NCBI RefSeq assembly: GCF_023502425.1
Contig: NZ_JAMFMA010000004.1
Coordinates: 62,001-126,000 of the forward strand
Length of the DNA: 64,000 bases
Reading direction: 5' to 3'
From: Flagellimonas spongiicola
GTDB taxonomy: Bacteria; Bacteroidota; Bacteroidia; Flavobacteriales; Flavobacteriaceae
Shown here: piece after piece, positions 8,993 through 16,089 of the stretch
Numbering within the stretch: the first letter of the stretch is position 1
Layout of the letters: every line of letters starts with the position of its first letter
Notes under the pieces: generated by a model
What the model was told of the DNA's origin: nothing
Database searches by the model: none
Seen by the model: the letters and a program-made list of their open reading frames with translations, nothing else
Program-made: the position numbers and the translations under genes

Positions 8993-9550
8993 TCAAACAT
9001 TTACGGTCAATTTTTTTCTAAGGCTTTCTTTTGCCCTGGAAATGGTAGTTCTGCAATTCGCATAACTAATGTTCATGATTTCACTGATTTCTTCGTAATC
9101 ATACCCGTCAATTAAATGTAAGGTCAAAGAAACTCTGTAATTGTCTTTTAAACTCTTCATGGTCTCCATCACTTTTTGAGCCTTCAGTTCTGTATAACCA
9201 TTATGATCAAGATCAACTCCGTCATTATCTTCGACCTTGTACATTACATTATCCAAATCAACAGCTTTTGATTTCTGTTGTTTTTTGTAATGATAGATGC
9301 TGTTATTGATCACAATTCGCTTTAACCACGCTCCAAAGGTGACGTCCCCTTTGAACGTATGCAGTTTCGTAAACGCATTCAAAAACGATTCCTGCATTAC
9401 ATCTTCGGCTTCGGCGGAATCCTTTACAATTCGGAAAGCTGTGTTGTACATAGCTTTGTAATACCTGTTGTAAACTTCCATCTGAGCACTTGATTTGCCT
9501 ACACGGCAAGATTGCAGCAGTGCATCTATATGTTCATTTTGGTGGCTCAA
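8993..9550 (-). CDS. RNA polymerase ECF sigma factor (RpoE-like)
   Basis: A 185-residue sigma-70 family protein. Region 2 is seen in YNRYYKAMYNTAFRIVKDSAEAEDVMQESFL... and region 4 in the C-terminal helix-turn-helix YEEISEIMNISYANCRTTISRAKE. The only plausible start is TTG at 9550; there is no in-frame ATG before the conserved region and an in-frame stop lies further upstream. It heads a unit of sigma factor, anti-sigma-like protein and two secreted ladder proteins, suggesting an envelope-stress or surface-related response. Its own promoter was not identified in the 216 bp to lon. Confidence 0.92.
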   Translation of the reverse strand: MSHQNEHIDALLQSCRVGKSSAQMEVYNRYYKAMYNTAFRIVKDSAEAEDVMQESFLNAFTKLHTFKGDVTFGAWLKRIVINNSIYHYKKQQKSKAVDLDNVMYKVEDNDGVDLDHNGYTELKAQKVMETMKSLKDNYRVSLTLHLIDGYDYEEISEIMNISYANCRTTISRAKESLRKKLTVNV

Positions 9551-9766
9551 AAAATGAATGGTTTGTCTTATAGATTGATGAAATTATCAATTGTTACACT
9601 TTTATGTGAAAAATTGTTTTTTAATGGCACAAGAATTGCCCTTATAGGTAAATAATTGGTGCCAACCCTCTTGAATATAGTGAGTTTGAGTAGGATTAAT
9701 GGGTTTGATGCCATAATTAGTACTAAAGATTTATGTCATTTGTGACAAAATGACCGATAATAAGAT

Positions 9767-12217
9767 ATGGGAGAAATTAAAATTTCAACTTTTGACAATA
9801 TTTCATTACAAGGATTAGACGAAGATGCCGAATTGATTCCCTTGTTGACTCCGGAAGATGAAGAGGAGATGAATCGTGAGGTCCTACCGGAAACATTGCC
9901 GGTACTTCCGTTGCGAAATACAGTGCTGTTTCCTGGTGTGGTCATTCCAATTACCGCTGGGAGAGACAAATCCATTAGCCTGATAAAAGATGCCAATAAC
10001 GGCTCTAAAACAATTGGTGTGGTTGCCCAAAAAGATGAGGAAGTGGAAAATCCGGGAGTGGAGGATTTGAATACACTGGGTACCGTTGCAAGGATTTTAC
10101 GCGTGCTTCAAATGCCCGATGGAAATACAACAGTAATTATTCAAGGTAAAAAACGATTTGAAATTGCCGAAGTGATTACTGAGCAACCGTATTTCACGGC
10201 CACCGTTCGTGAAACAGTTGAAGAACGACCTGACGAATCAAGTGAAGAGTTTTCCGCAATAATTGATTCTATTAAGGAGTTGGCGTATAAAATCATCAAA
10301 GACAACCCTAACATTCCTAGTGAGGCAAACTTTGCCATAAAGAATATTCAAAGTAATTCCTTCTTGATCAATTTTGTGTCGTCCAATCTCAATTTGAGTG
10401 TGGCCGATAAACAAAACCTTCTGGAAATCCCAAACCTGAAAGATCGCGCGTTGGCAACTTTGAAATATATGAATGTTGAACTTCAAAAACTGGAATTGAA
10501 GAATGACATTCAGTCCAAAGTCCGCAATGATATGGACCAACAACAACGGGAATATTTCTTGCATCAACAAATGAAAACCATCCAAGAAGAATTGGGTGGA
10601 ATTTCCTATGAGGAGGAGGTTGATGAAATGCGGCAAAAGGCAAAATCTAAAAAGTGGGACAAAAAAGTAAAAGAACATTTTGAGAAAGAGCTTTCCAAAA
10701 TGCAACGTATGAATCCGCAGGTTGCCGAATATTCCATTCAACGCAATTACTTGGATTTGTTTTTGGATTTGCCATGGAATGAGTTTTCAAAGGACAAATT
10801 CGACCTAAAACGTGCCCAAAAAATATTGGAGAGGGACCATTACGGTTTGGAAGACGTTAAGCGCAGAATTATTGAGTATCTGGCCGTGTTGAAACTTCGG
10901 AACGATATGAAATCCCCCATTTTATGCCTTTATGGCCCTCCTGGTGTTGGTAAGACATCTTTGGGGAAATCTGTGGCCGAGGCTTTAGGCAGGGAATATG
11001 TACGTATCTCGCTGGGCGGGCTTAGGGATGAAGCTGAAATCCGTGGACACCGAAAAACATACATTGGGGCAATGCCAGGTAGGATTGTCCAAAGCCTTAA
11101 GAAAGCGGGTACTTCTAATCCTGTGTTTATTTTGGATGAAATAGATAAACTTTCCAATAGCCATCAAGGAGATCCCTCTTCTGCCATGTTGGAAGTTTTG
11201 GACCCTGAACAGAACAGTGAATTCTACGACAACTTCTTGGAAATGGGTTATGACCTTTCCAAAGTGATGTTTATTGCCACTGCCAATAATTTGGGGAGTA
11301 TTCAACCAGCCTTGCGTGATCGTATGGAGATTATTAATGTTACGGGCTATACGATTGAAGAAAAAGTGGAAATTGCCAAAAAACACTTGTTGCCCAAGCA
11401 ACTTAAAGAACACGGATTAAGTGCCAAAGATCTTAAAATTGGTAAACCCCAAATGGAAAAGGTTGTTGAAGGGTACACCCGTGAATCAGGGGTTCGTAGC
11501 TTGGAGAAACAATTGGCCAAAATGGTACGTTATGCAGCAAAATCGATTGCAATTGAAGAGGAATACAATGTTAAAGTGACCAATGAAGATGTTGAAAAAG
11601 TCCTTGGACCTGCACGATTGGAGCGCGATAAATACGAAAACAACGATGTAGCTGGTGTGGTAACAGGATTGGCTTGGACCAGCGTTGGTGGTGATATTCT
11701 TTTTATTGAATCCATTTTGAGTAAGGGTAAAGGCGCCTTGAATATTACCGGAAATTTAGGAAAGGTGATGAAGGAGTCTGCGACCATAGCCATGGAATAC
11801 ATTAAATCCAATGCGGCCTCTTTTGGAATAAACCCGGATGTTTTTGATAAATACAATGTGCATATCCATGTTCCGGAGGGTGCAACTCCTAAAGATGGGC
11901 CTAGTGCGGGTATAACCATGTTGACTTCTTTGGTCTCTTTGTTCACGCAGCGCAAAGTGAAGAAAAGTTTGGCAATGACCGGCGAAATCACTTTACGCGG
12001 CAAAGTTTTACCGGTTGGTGGCATCAAGGAGAAGATTTTGGCTGCCAAGCGGGCAAGAATCAAGGAAATCATTCTTTGTGAGGACAATCGAAAGGATATT
12101 GAGGAGATCAAACAAGATTATCTAAAGGGCTTGACATTCCATTTTGTAAATGATATGAGCGAGGTGATCGACATTGCCATCACCAATAGGAAGGTTAAAA
12201 ATGCAAAGACGCTTTAA
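9767..12217 (+). CDS. lon: ATP-dependent protease Lon (endopeptidase La)
   Basis: An 816-residue cytoplasmic AAA+ serine protease that degrades misfolded and regulatory proteins. Order: LON N-terminal domain beginning at [11 protein letters not shown], a coiled-coil linker, AAA+ module with Walker [10 protein letters not shown] and Walker B FILDEIDK, then the protease domain. The catalytic dyad is Ser713 in PKDGPSAG and Lys756 in GGIKEK, spaced 43 residues as in E. coli Lon (679/722). It has an acidic extension of about 40 residues before the LON domain, common in Bacteroidota. Divergent from the ECF sigma gene; no canonical promoter was recognised in the 216-bp spacer. Confidence 0.97.
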   Translation: MGEIKISTFDNISLQGLDEDAELIPLLTPEDEEEMNREVLPETLPVLPLRNTVLFPGVVIPITAGRDKSISLIKDANNGSKTIGVVAQKDEEVENPGVEDLNTLGTVARILRVLQMPDGNTTVIIQGKKRFEIAEVITEQPYFTATVRETVEERPDESSEEFSAIIDSIKELAYKIIKDNPNIPSEANFAIKNIQSNSFLINFVSSNLNLSVADKQNLLEIPNLKDRALATLKYMNVELQKLELKNDIQSKVRNDMDQQQREYFLHQQMKTIQEELGGISYEEEVDEMRQKAKSKKWDKKVKEHFEKELSKMQRMNPQVAEYSIQRNYLDLFLDLPWNEFSKDKFDLKRAQKILERDHYGLEDVKRRIIEYLAVLKLRNDMKSPILCLYGPPGVGKTSLGKSVAEALGREYVRISLGGLRDEAEIRGHRKTYIGAMPGRIVQSLKKAGTSNPVFILDEIDKLSNSHQGDPSSAMLEVLDPEQNSEFYDNFLEMGYDLSKVMFIATANNLGSIQPALRDRMEIINVTGYTIEEKVEIAKKHLLPKQLKEHGLSAKDLKIGKPQMEKVVEGYTRESGVRSLEKQLAKMVRYAAKSIAIEEEYNVKVTNEDVEKVLGPARLERDKYENNDVAGVVTGLAWTSVGGDILFIESILSKGKGALNITGNLGKVMKESATIAMEYIKSNAASFGINPDVFDKYNVHIHVPEGATPKDGPSAGITMLTSLVSLFTQRKVKKSLAMTGEITLRGKVLPVGGIKEKILAAKRARIKEIILCEDNRKDIEEIKQDYLKGLTFHFVNDMSEVIDIAITNRKVKNAKTL

Positions 12218-12254
12218 TTTTTAGTCCGCAACCTAAACTTCTTTCAAATCTCTC

Positions 12255-12262
12255 TATTTTTG
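12255..12262 (+). promoter_or_regulatory. Candidate -7 element for cmk
   Basis: TATTTTTG matches the Bacteroidota -7 consensus TAnnTTTG. Only four bases separate it from the cmk ATG, so a transcript from here would be leaderless or nearly so. No TTG -33 box is present at the right distance. Confidence 0.4.
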
Positions 12263-12266
12263 AAGC

Positions 12267-12959
12267 ATGGGAAAAATAACCATAGCCATAGATGGCTATT
12301 CTTCCACTGGTAAAAGCACCATTGCCAAAAAACTTGCCAAAGCACTTGACTATATTTATGTAGATACTGGTGCTATGTACCGGGCCGTTACTTTGTATGC
12401 ATTGCGGAACAACTATGTTGGGACAACTGAGGACATCCCGGCATTGATCCAAGATTTACCCAATTTAGCACTGAAATTCGTTCCCAATAAATCTCTCGGA
12501 ATGTCGGAAATGCATTTGAATGGTGAAAACGTGGAAAGGGAAATCCGCGCGATGGAGGTTTCACGGAATGTCAGTAGGGTTTCCACAATTCCCGAAGTGC
12601 GCCATAAATTGGTGGAAATGCAGCAAAACATGGCCGGTAAAGAGGGGTTGGTCATGGATGGCCGGGATATTGGTACCGTTGTATTCCCCAATGCCGAATT
12701 GAAAATCTACATGACAGCATCACCGAATGCCAGGGCCACCAGACGCTACAAAGAATTATTGGATAAAGGCGAGCAAGTCTCTTTTGAAGAAGTTTTGGAA
12801 AATGTCCAAAAAAGAGATTTTATCGACTCAACCCGTGAGATTTCTCCATTGCGAAAAGCGGATGATGCCATTGCCTTTGACAATAGCGATATGGGCCTGG
12901 AAGAACAGTTTGAACGCGTCTATGACTTTGCTTTACGGATTATTGAGCAGCAAGAATAG
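12267..12959 (+). CDS. cmk: Cytidylate kinase
   Basis: A 230-residue P-loop kinase that phosphorylates CMP and dCMP to the diphosphates in pyrimidine nucleotide metabolism. The phosphate loop reads GYSSTGKST, followed by the CMP-kinase signature YVDTGAMYRAVTLYAL and the DGRDIGTVVFP block (about residue 130), with ARATRRYKEL in the lid. Length is normal for the family. The gene lies 49 bp after lon. Confidence 0.96.
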   Translation: MGKITIAIDGYSSTGKSTIAKKLAKALDYIYVDTGAMYRAVTLYALRNNYVGTTEDIPALIQDLPNLALKFVPNKSLGMSEMHLNGENVEREIRAMEVSRNVSRVSTIPEVRHKLVEMQQNMAGKEGLVMDGRDIGTVVFPNAELKIYMTASPNARATRRYKELLDKGEQVSFEEVLENVQKRDFIDSTREISPLRKADDAIAFDNSDMGLEEQFERVYDFALRIIEQQE

Positions 12960-12996
12960 TTTTACCAATATTTAAGAATCCAGAGAAAAGGAGGAT

Positions 12997-14448
12997 TCAA
13001 CTAAATACGGTTTCAACCAATATTTGCCCCTTTCTGTATGCGTTATCACTAAATCGTCTCCAGTAGATTCGGATGTCTGGTTTAATCCCATACACTTCAT
13101 TTTTCCCATCAGCTCTTAATCGAACACAATCAGGCATTTTTACGGTAAGACCAATGTTTTCAAGTGTGGTAGTAATACCTCCATTTGAATAACCGCAACC
13201 TGCTCCGTAACTGTTTCTTCCGATGATGGTTGCCTCATTGTTTATTTGCAATAAGGAAGTAAACCTTTCCGTGGCTGAGGCGGATTGTTCGTCTTGGACT
13301 ACATACAATGGACCGGAATAAATACCGGTTTTAAAAGGTCTAAATCTGGAGGCTGTTAATAGATCTTTGGATTGTAACAGATTAAATTGCGGGTCCGTCA
13401 TTATATCAAAAGGCAATTTGGATCCATAGGGATGCTCTAGTAAATCCAAGCAGTCTATTTTATTGTTACTCCATACCTCAATTGAAGCGCAGTTACTTTC
13501 GCATTTAGCAACGAGTCCAATAACCAAGTGCTGTAACTTCAATAGTTTCTGTTTTAATGAAGCCGATAATTTATCATTTGCCAAGTCATTTCCAATTGTG
13601 TTTAAGTCTTCCTCTAAAATCTCTTTCCAATGCTCATGCTTAATAAACAGATTTGGCATATAATCTAATTTTTTGGCACTAAGTAGATGAGCAATTTCTT
13701 CAAACCAACCAGAACCGCCATTGTTTCCAGTTACATCTACTAAAAGCTTAGAGATGTTTTCGGATTTCAATTCCTCCAAACGTTCAATGAATTCTTTTGT
13801 AAACTCTTTTTCCAATATACTGTTGAACTTTTCCTGACAATCATCATCACAGATCCCATCAAATTCATCCCTGTACGTAGTCCAAACTTTAAAGGGCGTA
13901 CCCCAATACCCTTGGTTATAGAAGTAGGGGAGTTTAAGGGTACCTATTTTACCATTTGCGGTTTGGATAATGCCAGCTTGGAATGAATTGTTTTTAGTGG
14001 TAAGTGGTATATAACCTGGAACAGAATCGAACTTCAAATTTGGAACATCGAATTCCTGAAAGCCCATCTTTTTTAATGCCACCGAAACGGAATCGGTACT
14101 CATTGGGTAATTACCTGAATCGTCGGTATTATCCGTGGATAAAGTTGTTTCAATGACTGATGCAGCTAAATGCCCGTCTTTGAATTTTGCTAAAAATCGT
14201 CTGATGACCAATTGTGCTTCCTCTTGGGTTTTAGCAAGCTTTAATTCTGAAATTGTTTTAGTATTCAATCGAGATAAATCCATACTTTCCTCAAGTACTA
14301 TTGATTTTAGATTGGAATAGGTTTTTGTCATTTGCGATTTCAATACCTCAAAATCTTCTAGCCATAAATCGCTAGGGTTCTGAGTTTGTTTGAATGCAAA
14401 CAAAAACACAAGGGAAAGGATGCCAAATAGTAGTACTGTTTTCTTCAT
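12997..14448 (-). CDS. S41 family peptidase (C-terminal processing protease-like)
   Basis: A 483-residue protein with a hydrophobic N-terminal signal or anchor (VLLFGILSLVFLFAF). The C-terminal half carries the S41/ClpP-like fold: LLVDVTGNNGGSGW precedes the serine region QDEQSASATERF, in which the serine of SATE/SAS is the probable nucleophile, followed by GRNSYGAGCGY. Several cysteine pairs (CDDDC, CESNC) suggest an exported, disulfide-containing protein. A PDZ domain is not obvious. It stands alone on the minus strand, convergent with cmk. Substrate unknown. Confidence 0.82.
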   Translation of the reverse strand: MKKTVLLFGILSLVFLFAFKQTQNPSDLWLEDFEVLKSQMTKTYSNLKSIVLEESMDLSRLNTKTISELKLAKTQEEAQLVIRRFLAKFKDGHLAASVIETTLSTDNTDDSGNYPMSTDSVSVALKKMGFQEFDVPNLKFDSVPGYIPLTTKNNSFQAGIIQTANGKIGTLKLPYFYNQGYWGTPFKVWTTYRDEFDGICDDDCQEKFNSILEKEFTKEFIERLEELKSENISKLLVDVTGNNGGSGWFEEIAHLLSAKKLDYMPNLFIKHEHWKEILEEDLNTIGNDLANDKLSASLKQKLLKLQHLVIGLVAKCESNCASIEVWSNNKIDCLDLLEHPYGSKLPFDIMTDPQFNLLQSKDLLTASRFRPFKTGIYSGPLYVVQDEQSASATERFTSLLQINNEATIIGRNSYGAGCGYSNGGITTTLENIGLTVKMPDCVRLRADGKNEVYGIKPDIRIYWRRFSDNAYRKGQILVETVFS

Positions 14449-14661
14449 ACTCCGGATTAGTTTAGAAATTAATAATCTAGAGACTGGTTTAAATTTTAAT
14501 TGTCACAAAAAGTGCTTTCCCATATGCAAAAATGGAATTGGAGAAGAAGTGTCAACAAGGAGAGCTTCCTAAAATATGTAGGTAAAAGAAGCCGATGATT
14601 ATTTTTGAAGTAATTGGTCCTCATGTCGGTAGTTTGAATACGGAGGATAGATTTATAGTGG
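14449..14661. other. Non-coding stretch upstream of the S41 gene
   Basis: No supported gene, terminator or canonical promoter was found in these 213 bases. They presumably hold the S41 gene promoter on the minus strand. Together with the structured left end of the adjacent cassette they form the longest gene-free stretch here (14449-14804). Confidence 0.4.
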
Positions 14662-14672
14662 TTCACTTATCG
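14662..14672 (+). repeat. Outer inverted repeat, left copy
   Basis: TTCACTTATCG, perfect reverse complement of the copy at 15267-15277. Confidence 0.8.
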
Positions 14673-14695
14673 GTTTGGCTATGGTTTCGTTGCGT

Positions 14696-14715
14696 GAAAA
14701 TCCGCAAGGATTTTC
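14696..14715. repeat. Hairpin with GCAA tetraloop
   Basis: An 8-bp perfect stem GAAAATCC/GGATTTTC closes a GCAA loop, a GNRA-type tetraloop when transcribed in the plus sense. It is part of the structured left end of the cassette. Confidence 0.75.
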
Positions 14716-14746
14716 CGCCGTAAACCGAAGACAGCAAATTTGCGAG

Positions 14747-14766
14747 GACTTTCCGAGAGGAAAGTC
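14747..14766. repeat. Hairpin with GAGA tetraloop
   Basis: An 8-bp perfect stem GACTTTCC/GGAAAGTC closes a GAGA loop, again of GNRA type in the plus sense. The palindrome GCAAATTTGC lies just before it (14734-14743), and GGCTAT (14677-14682) with ATAGCC (14781-14786) encloses the whole set. Confidence 0.75.
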
Positions 14767-14788
14767 AGGAGCAATGAATTATAGCCGG

Positions 14789-14798
14789 TGTTGTACGC
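14789..14798 (+). repeat. Inner inverted repeat, left copy
   Basis: TGTTGTACGC, perfect reverse complement of the copy at 15221-15230. It lies 6 bp beyond the stop codon of the enclosed gene. Confidence 0.8.
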
Positions 14799-14804
14799 TG
14801 GCTT

Positions 14805-15209
14805 TTAATCCCTTATTTCTACTAGTTTTAAGTCCAAGTCTTTTATTATTTGGTCAATATCAAATTCGAAATCTTTTGGAATATTCACAGTCGCAATGCT
14901 ACCAAGGTCAACTTGCCAAAATCCGCCTCTTTTTGTCAATTCCTCTCCGAGCATTCGATAGTCAGATTCTTTATGGTTTGGGGTTAATCCAAATCTACGA
15001 GTAATGAAATCCGATTTTTTTGTGATTTTTATTATCTCGTGTTTCTGCTCCTCATTTATTTTCGTTTCGAATTCCGTTCCCAAGGTCAGTTTAGGGTTGC
15101 AAAAGTCATTGTCAATCATTCGAAATTTGTTTTCGGATAATTGCTCAACATAAAGAGTAGTTGTTACTTTTTCTTTTTTATTATAAACTTCAATTTTGAC
15201 TTCGTTCAT
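14805..15209 (-). CDS. Hypothetical protein carried by the inverted-repeat cassette
   Basis: A 134-residue soluble protein without signal peptide or membrane segment. The sequence is rich in Lys, Glu and Asp (predicted pI near neutral) with a central LGTEFETKINEE...HEIIKITKKSDFITRRFGL block and a C-terminal GGFWQVDLGSIATVNIPKDFEFD block. I do not recognise the family with confidence. The ATG at 15209 lies 11 bp inside the inner repeat and follows an A/T-rich leader; the stop lies 6 bp inside the other copy. The very tight fit of the gene between the repeats is the main clue: it looks like cargo of a mobile cassette. A role such as immunity or antitoxin protein is possible but unsupported. Confidence 0.7.
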   Translation of the reverse strand: MNEVKIEVYNKKEKVTTTLYVEQLSENKFRMIDNDFCNPKLTLGTEFETKINEEQKHEIIKITKKSDFITRRFGLTPNHKESDYRMLGEELTKRGGFWQVDLGSIATVNIPKDFEFDIDQIIKDLDLKLVEIRD

Positions 15210-15220
15210 TTTTTTAGCTT

Positions 15221-15230
15221 GCGTACAACA
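15221..15230 (+). repeat. Inner inverted repeat, right copy
   Basis: GCGTACAACA, partner of 14789-14798, 11 bp upstream of the start codon of the enclosed minus-strand gene. Confidence 0.8.
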
Positions 15231-15266
15231 TAAAGGATATCAATCGTTTTAATGATTTATATCCTA

Positions 15267-15277
15267 CGATAAGTGAA
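15267..15277 (+). repeat. Outer inverted repeat, right copy
   Basis: CGATAAGTGAA, partner of 14662-14672. Immediately inside it is a hairpin (15234-15265) with AGGATAT/ATATCCT and AATC/GATT pairing. Confidence 0.8.
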
Positions 15278-15399
15278 GTTAACGGATTTTTATAAAAAAA
15301 GTCCTGCTAAATTGACGAACACCCAATTTCAATTTATGGTTGATGAAAATGTTTTTACTAAGTTGTTATTTTAATTTATACGGCTATAATGTACAAAAC

Positions 15400-15426
15400 A
15401 AAAAAGCCATGCATAGCATGGCTTTT
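15400..15426 (-). terminator. Terminator of the BON-LysM gene
   Basis: AGCCATGC (15405-15412) pairs with GCATGGCT (15416-15423) around an ATA loop; read on the minus strand it is followed by six T. It lies 22 bp beyond the stop of the LysM gene. A shorter T-run also exists on the plus side. Confidence 0.8.
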
Positions 15427-15447
15427 ACGCTTCAAAATAATGCTTGC

Positions 15448-15828
15448 TTATAGGTTTGGAATCACCAAAACCTGATCAGGATGGATTACATCCGGATTCT
15501 TTAACTGATCCGTGTTGGCCTCAAAAATGGCATTGTATTTCATGGCATTACCGTAATAATGCTTTGCAATTTTACTTAGTGACTCTCCACTCTTTACGGT
15601 ATGTCTGTGATATACGGAATCATCACCAACGGTAATATTCGCTTTAATGTCAGAAGGGCTTTGTCCACCAATTTCCTTGATTTTATCCCAAAGCATGTTC
15701 TTTTCATATGGGGTAGCAGCTTCCCCTTTAATCTTAAGTACTCCTCCGTCTTCGGATACTTCACCTCCTTTTATTTCCAATTCCTGGCCTAGATCCAAAA
15801 CTGCTTGGTATTTTGCTTTTGTGCTCAT
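15448..15828 (-). CDS. BON and LysM domain protein (Kbp/YgaU-like)
   Basis: A 126-residue soluble protein with a BON-like N-terminal domain (about 10-65) and a LysM domain (about 73-125, HTVKSGESLSKIAKHYYGNAMKYNAIFEAN). The size and domain order match E. coli Kbp (YgaU), a cytoplasmic potassium-sensing protein. No signal peptide is present. Function as a potassium-binding protein is by family analogy; LysM may alternatively contact peptidoglycan if the protein is exported by another route. Monocistronic, with its own terminator, and divergent from rpsA. Confidence 0.88.
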   Translation of the reverse strand: MSTKAKYQAVLDLGQELEIKGGEVSEDGGVLKIKGEAATPYEKNMLWDKIKEIGGQSPSDIKANITVGDDSVYHRHTVKSGESLSKIAKHYYGNAMKYNAIFEANTDQLKNPDVIHPDQVLVIPNL

Positions 15829-15943
15829 AATTTGCTGTAATTTTTTAATGGTTACTATTTAGAAACAAGATATCAATAAAAGTCACATGCTAGCTTAAAT
15901 TTTCACTAATAATCCGAGCGCTTTAAATAGTCGCAATAAGGGT

Positions 15944-15973
15944 TTGTAAAACAAGGAATTAATTGTATTTTTG
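15944..15973 (+). promoter_or_regulatory. Canonical Bacteroidota promoter of rpsA
   Basis: TTG (15944-15946), 19-base spacer, TATTTTTG (15966-15973), an exact match to TTG-N19-TAnnTTTG. It predicts a leader of about 110 bases before the rpsA ATG at 16090, long for this window. No ribosomal-protein leader fold was recognised in it. Confidence 0.75.
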
Positions 15974-16089
15974 CACTCCTTTTTGGCGAACAGCAAGAGA
16001 ATAAAGGGAACAGTTTTTAAATATTATTAATCACTTTCATGGAATCGCCTAACTCTTGAAAACCATGGAATACAAATTTTAATCAGCAC

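Larger units (their letters stand above)
14662..15277 (-). mobile_element. Putative single-gene cassette bounded by nested inverted repeats
   Basis: One small minus-strand gene sits between two nested pairs of perfect inverted repeats: the outer 11-mer TTCACTTATCG (14662-14672) with CGATAAGTGAA (15267-15277), and the inner 10-mer TGTTGTACGC (14789-14798) with GCGTACAACA (15221-15230). The gene's downstream end (14673-14787) contains several hairpins; its upstream end contains an AGGATAT/ATATCCT hairpin (15234-15265). A further copy of CGGCTATAAT at 15381 mirrors ATTATAGCCG at 14778. There is no transposase or integrase in or near it, so mobility is inferred from architecture only. It could be a gene cassette or non-autonomous element moved by an enzyme encoded elsewhere. 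Confidence 0.5.

Noticed and set aside
11530..12111. Long antisense frame (193 codons) opposite lon
   Set aside because: Shadow frame with Ser/Pro-rich composition and no family features; lon is unambiguous.
12976..12999. Hairpin GAATCC/GGATTC between cmk and the S41 gene
   Set aside because: Six pairs with no T-tract on either strand; not enough for a terminator call.
14675..15004. Plus-strand ORF of 109 codons over the cassette's structured end
   Set aside because: It runs through the hairpins, the inner repeat and the antisense of the hypothetical gene; its protein is low in recognisable structure and its start is inside the structured region.
14662..15277. Integron attC site or IS element as explanation of the repeats
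   Set aside because: The core sequence does not fit the attC consensus GTTRRRY/RYYYAAC, no transposase or integron integrase is present, and no target-site duplication was recognised.
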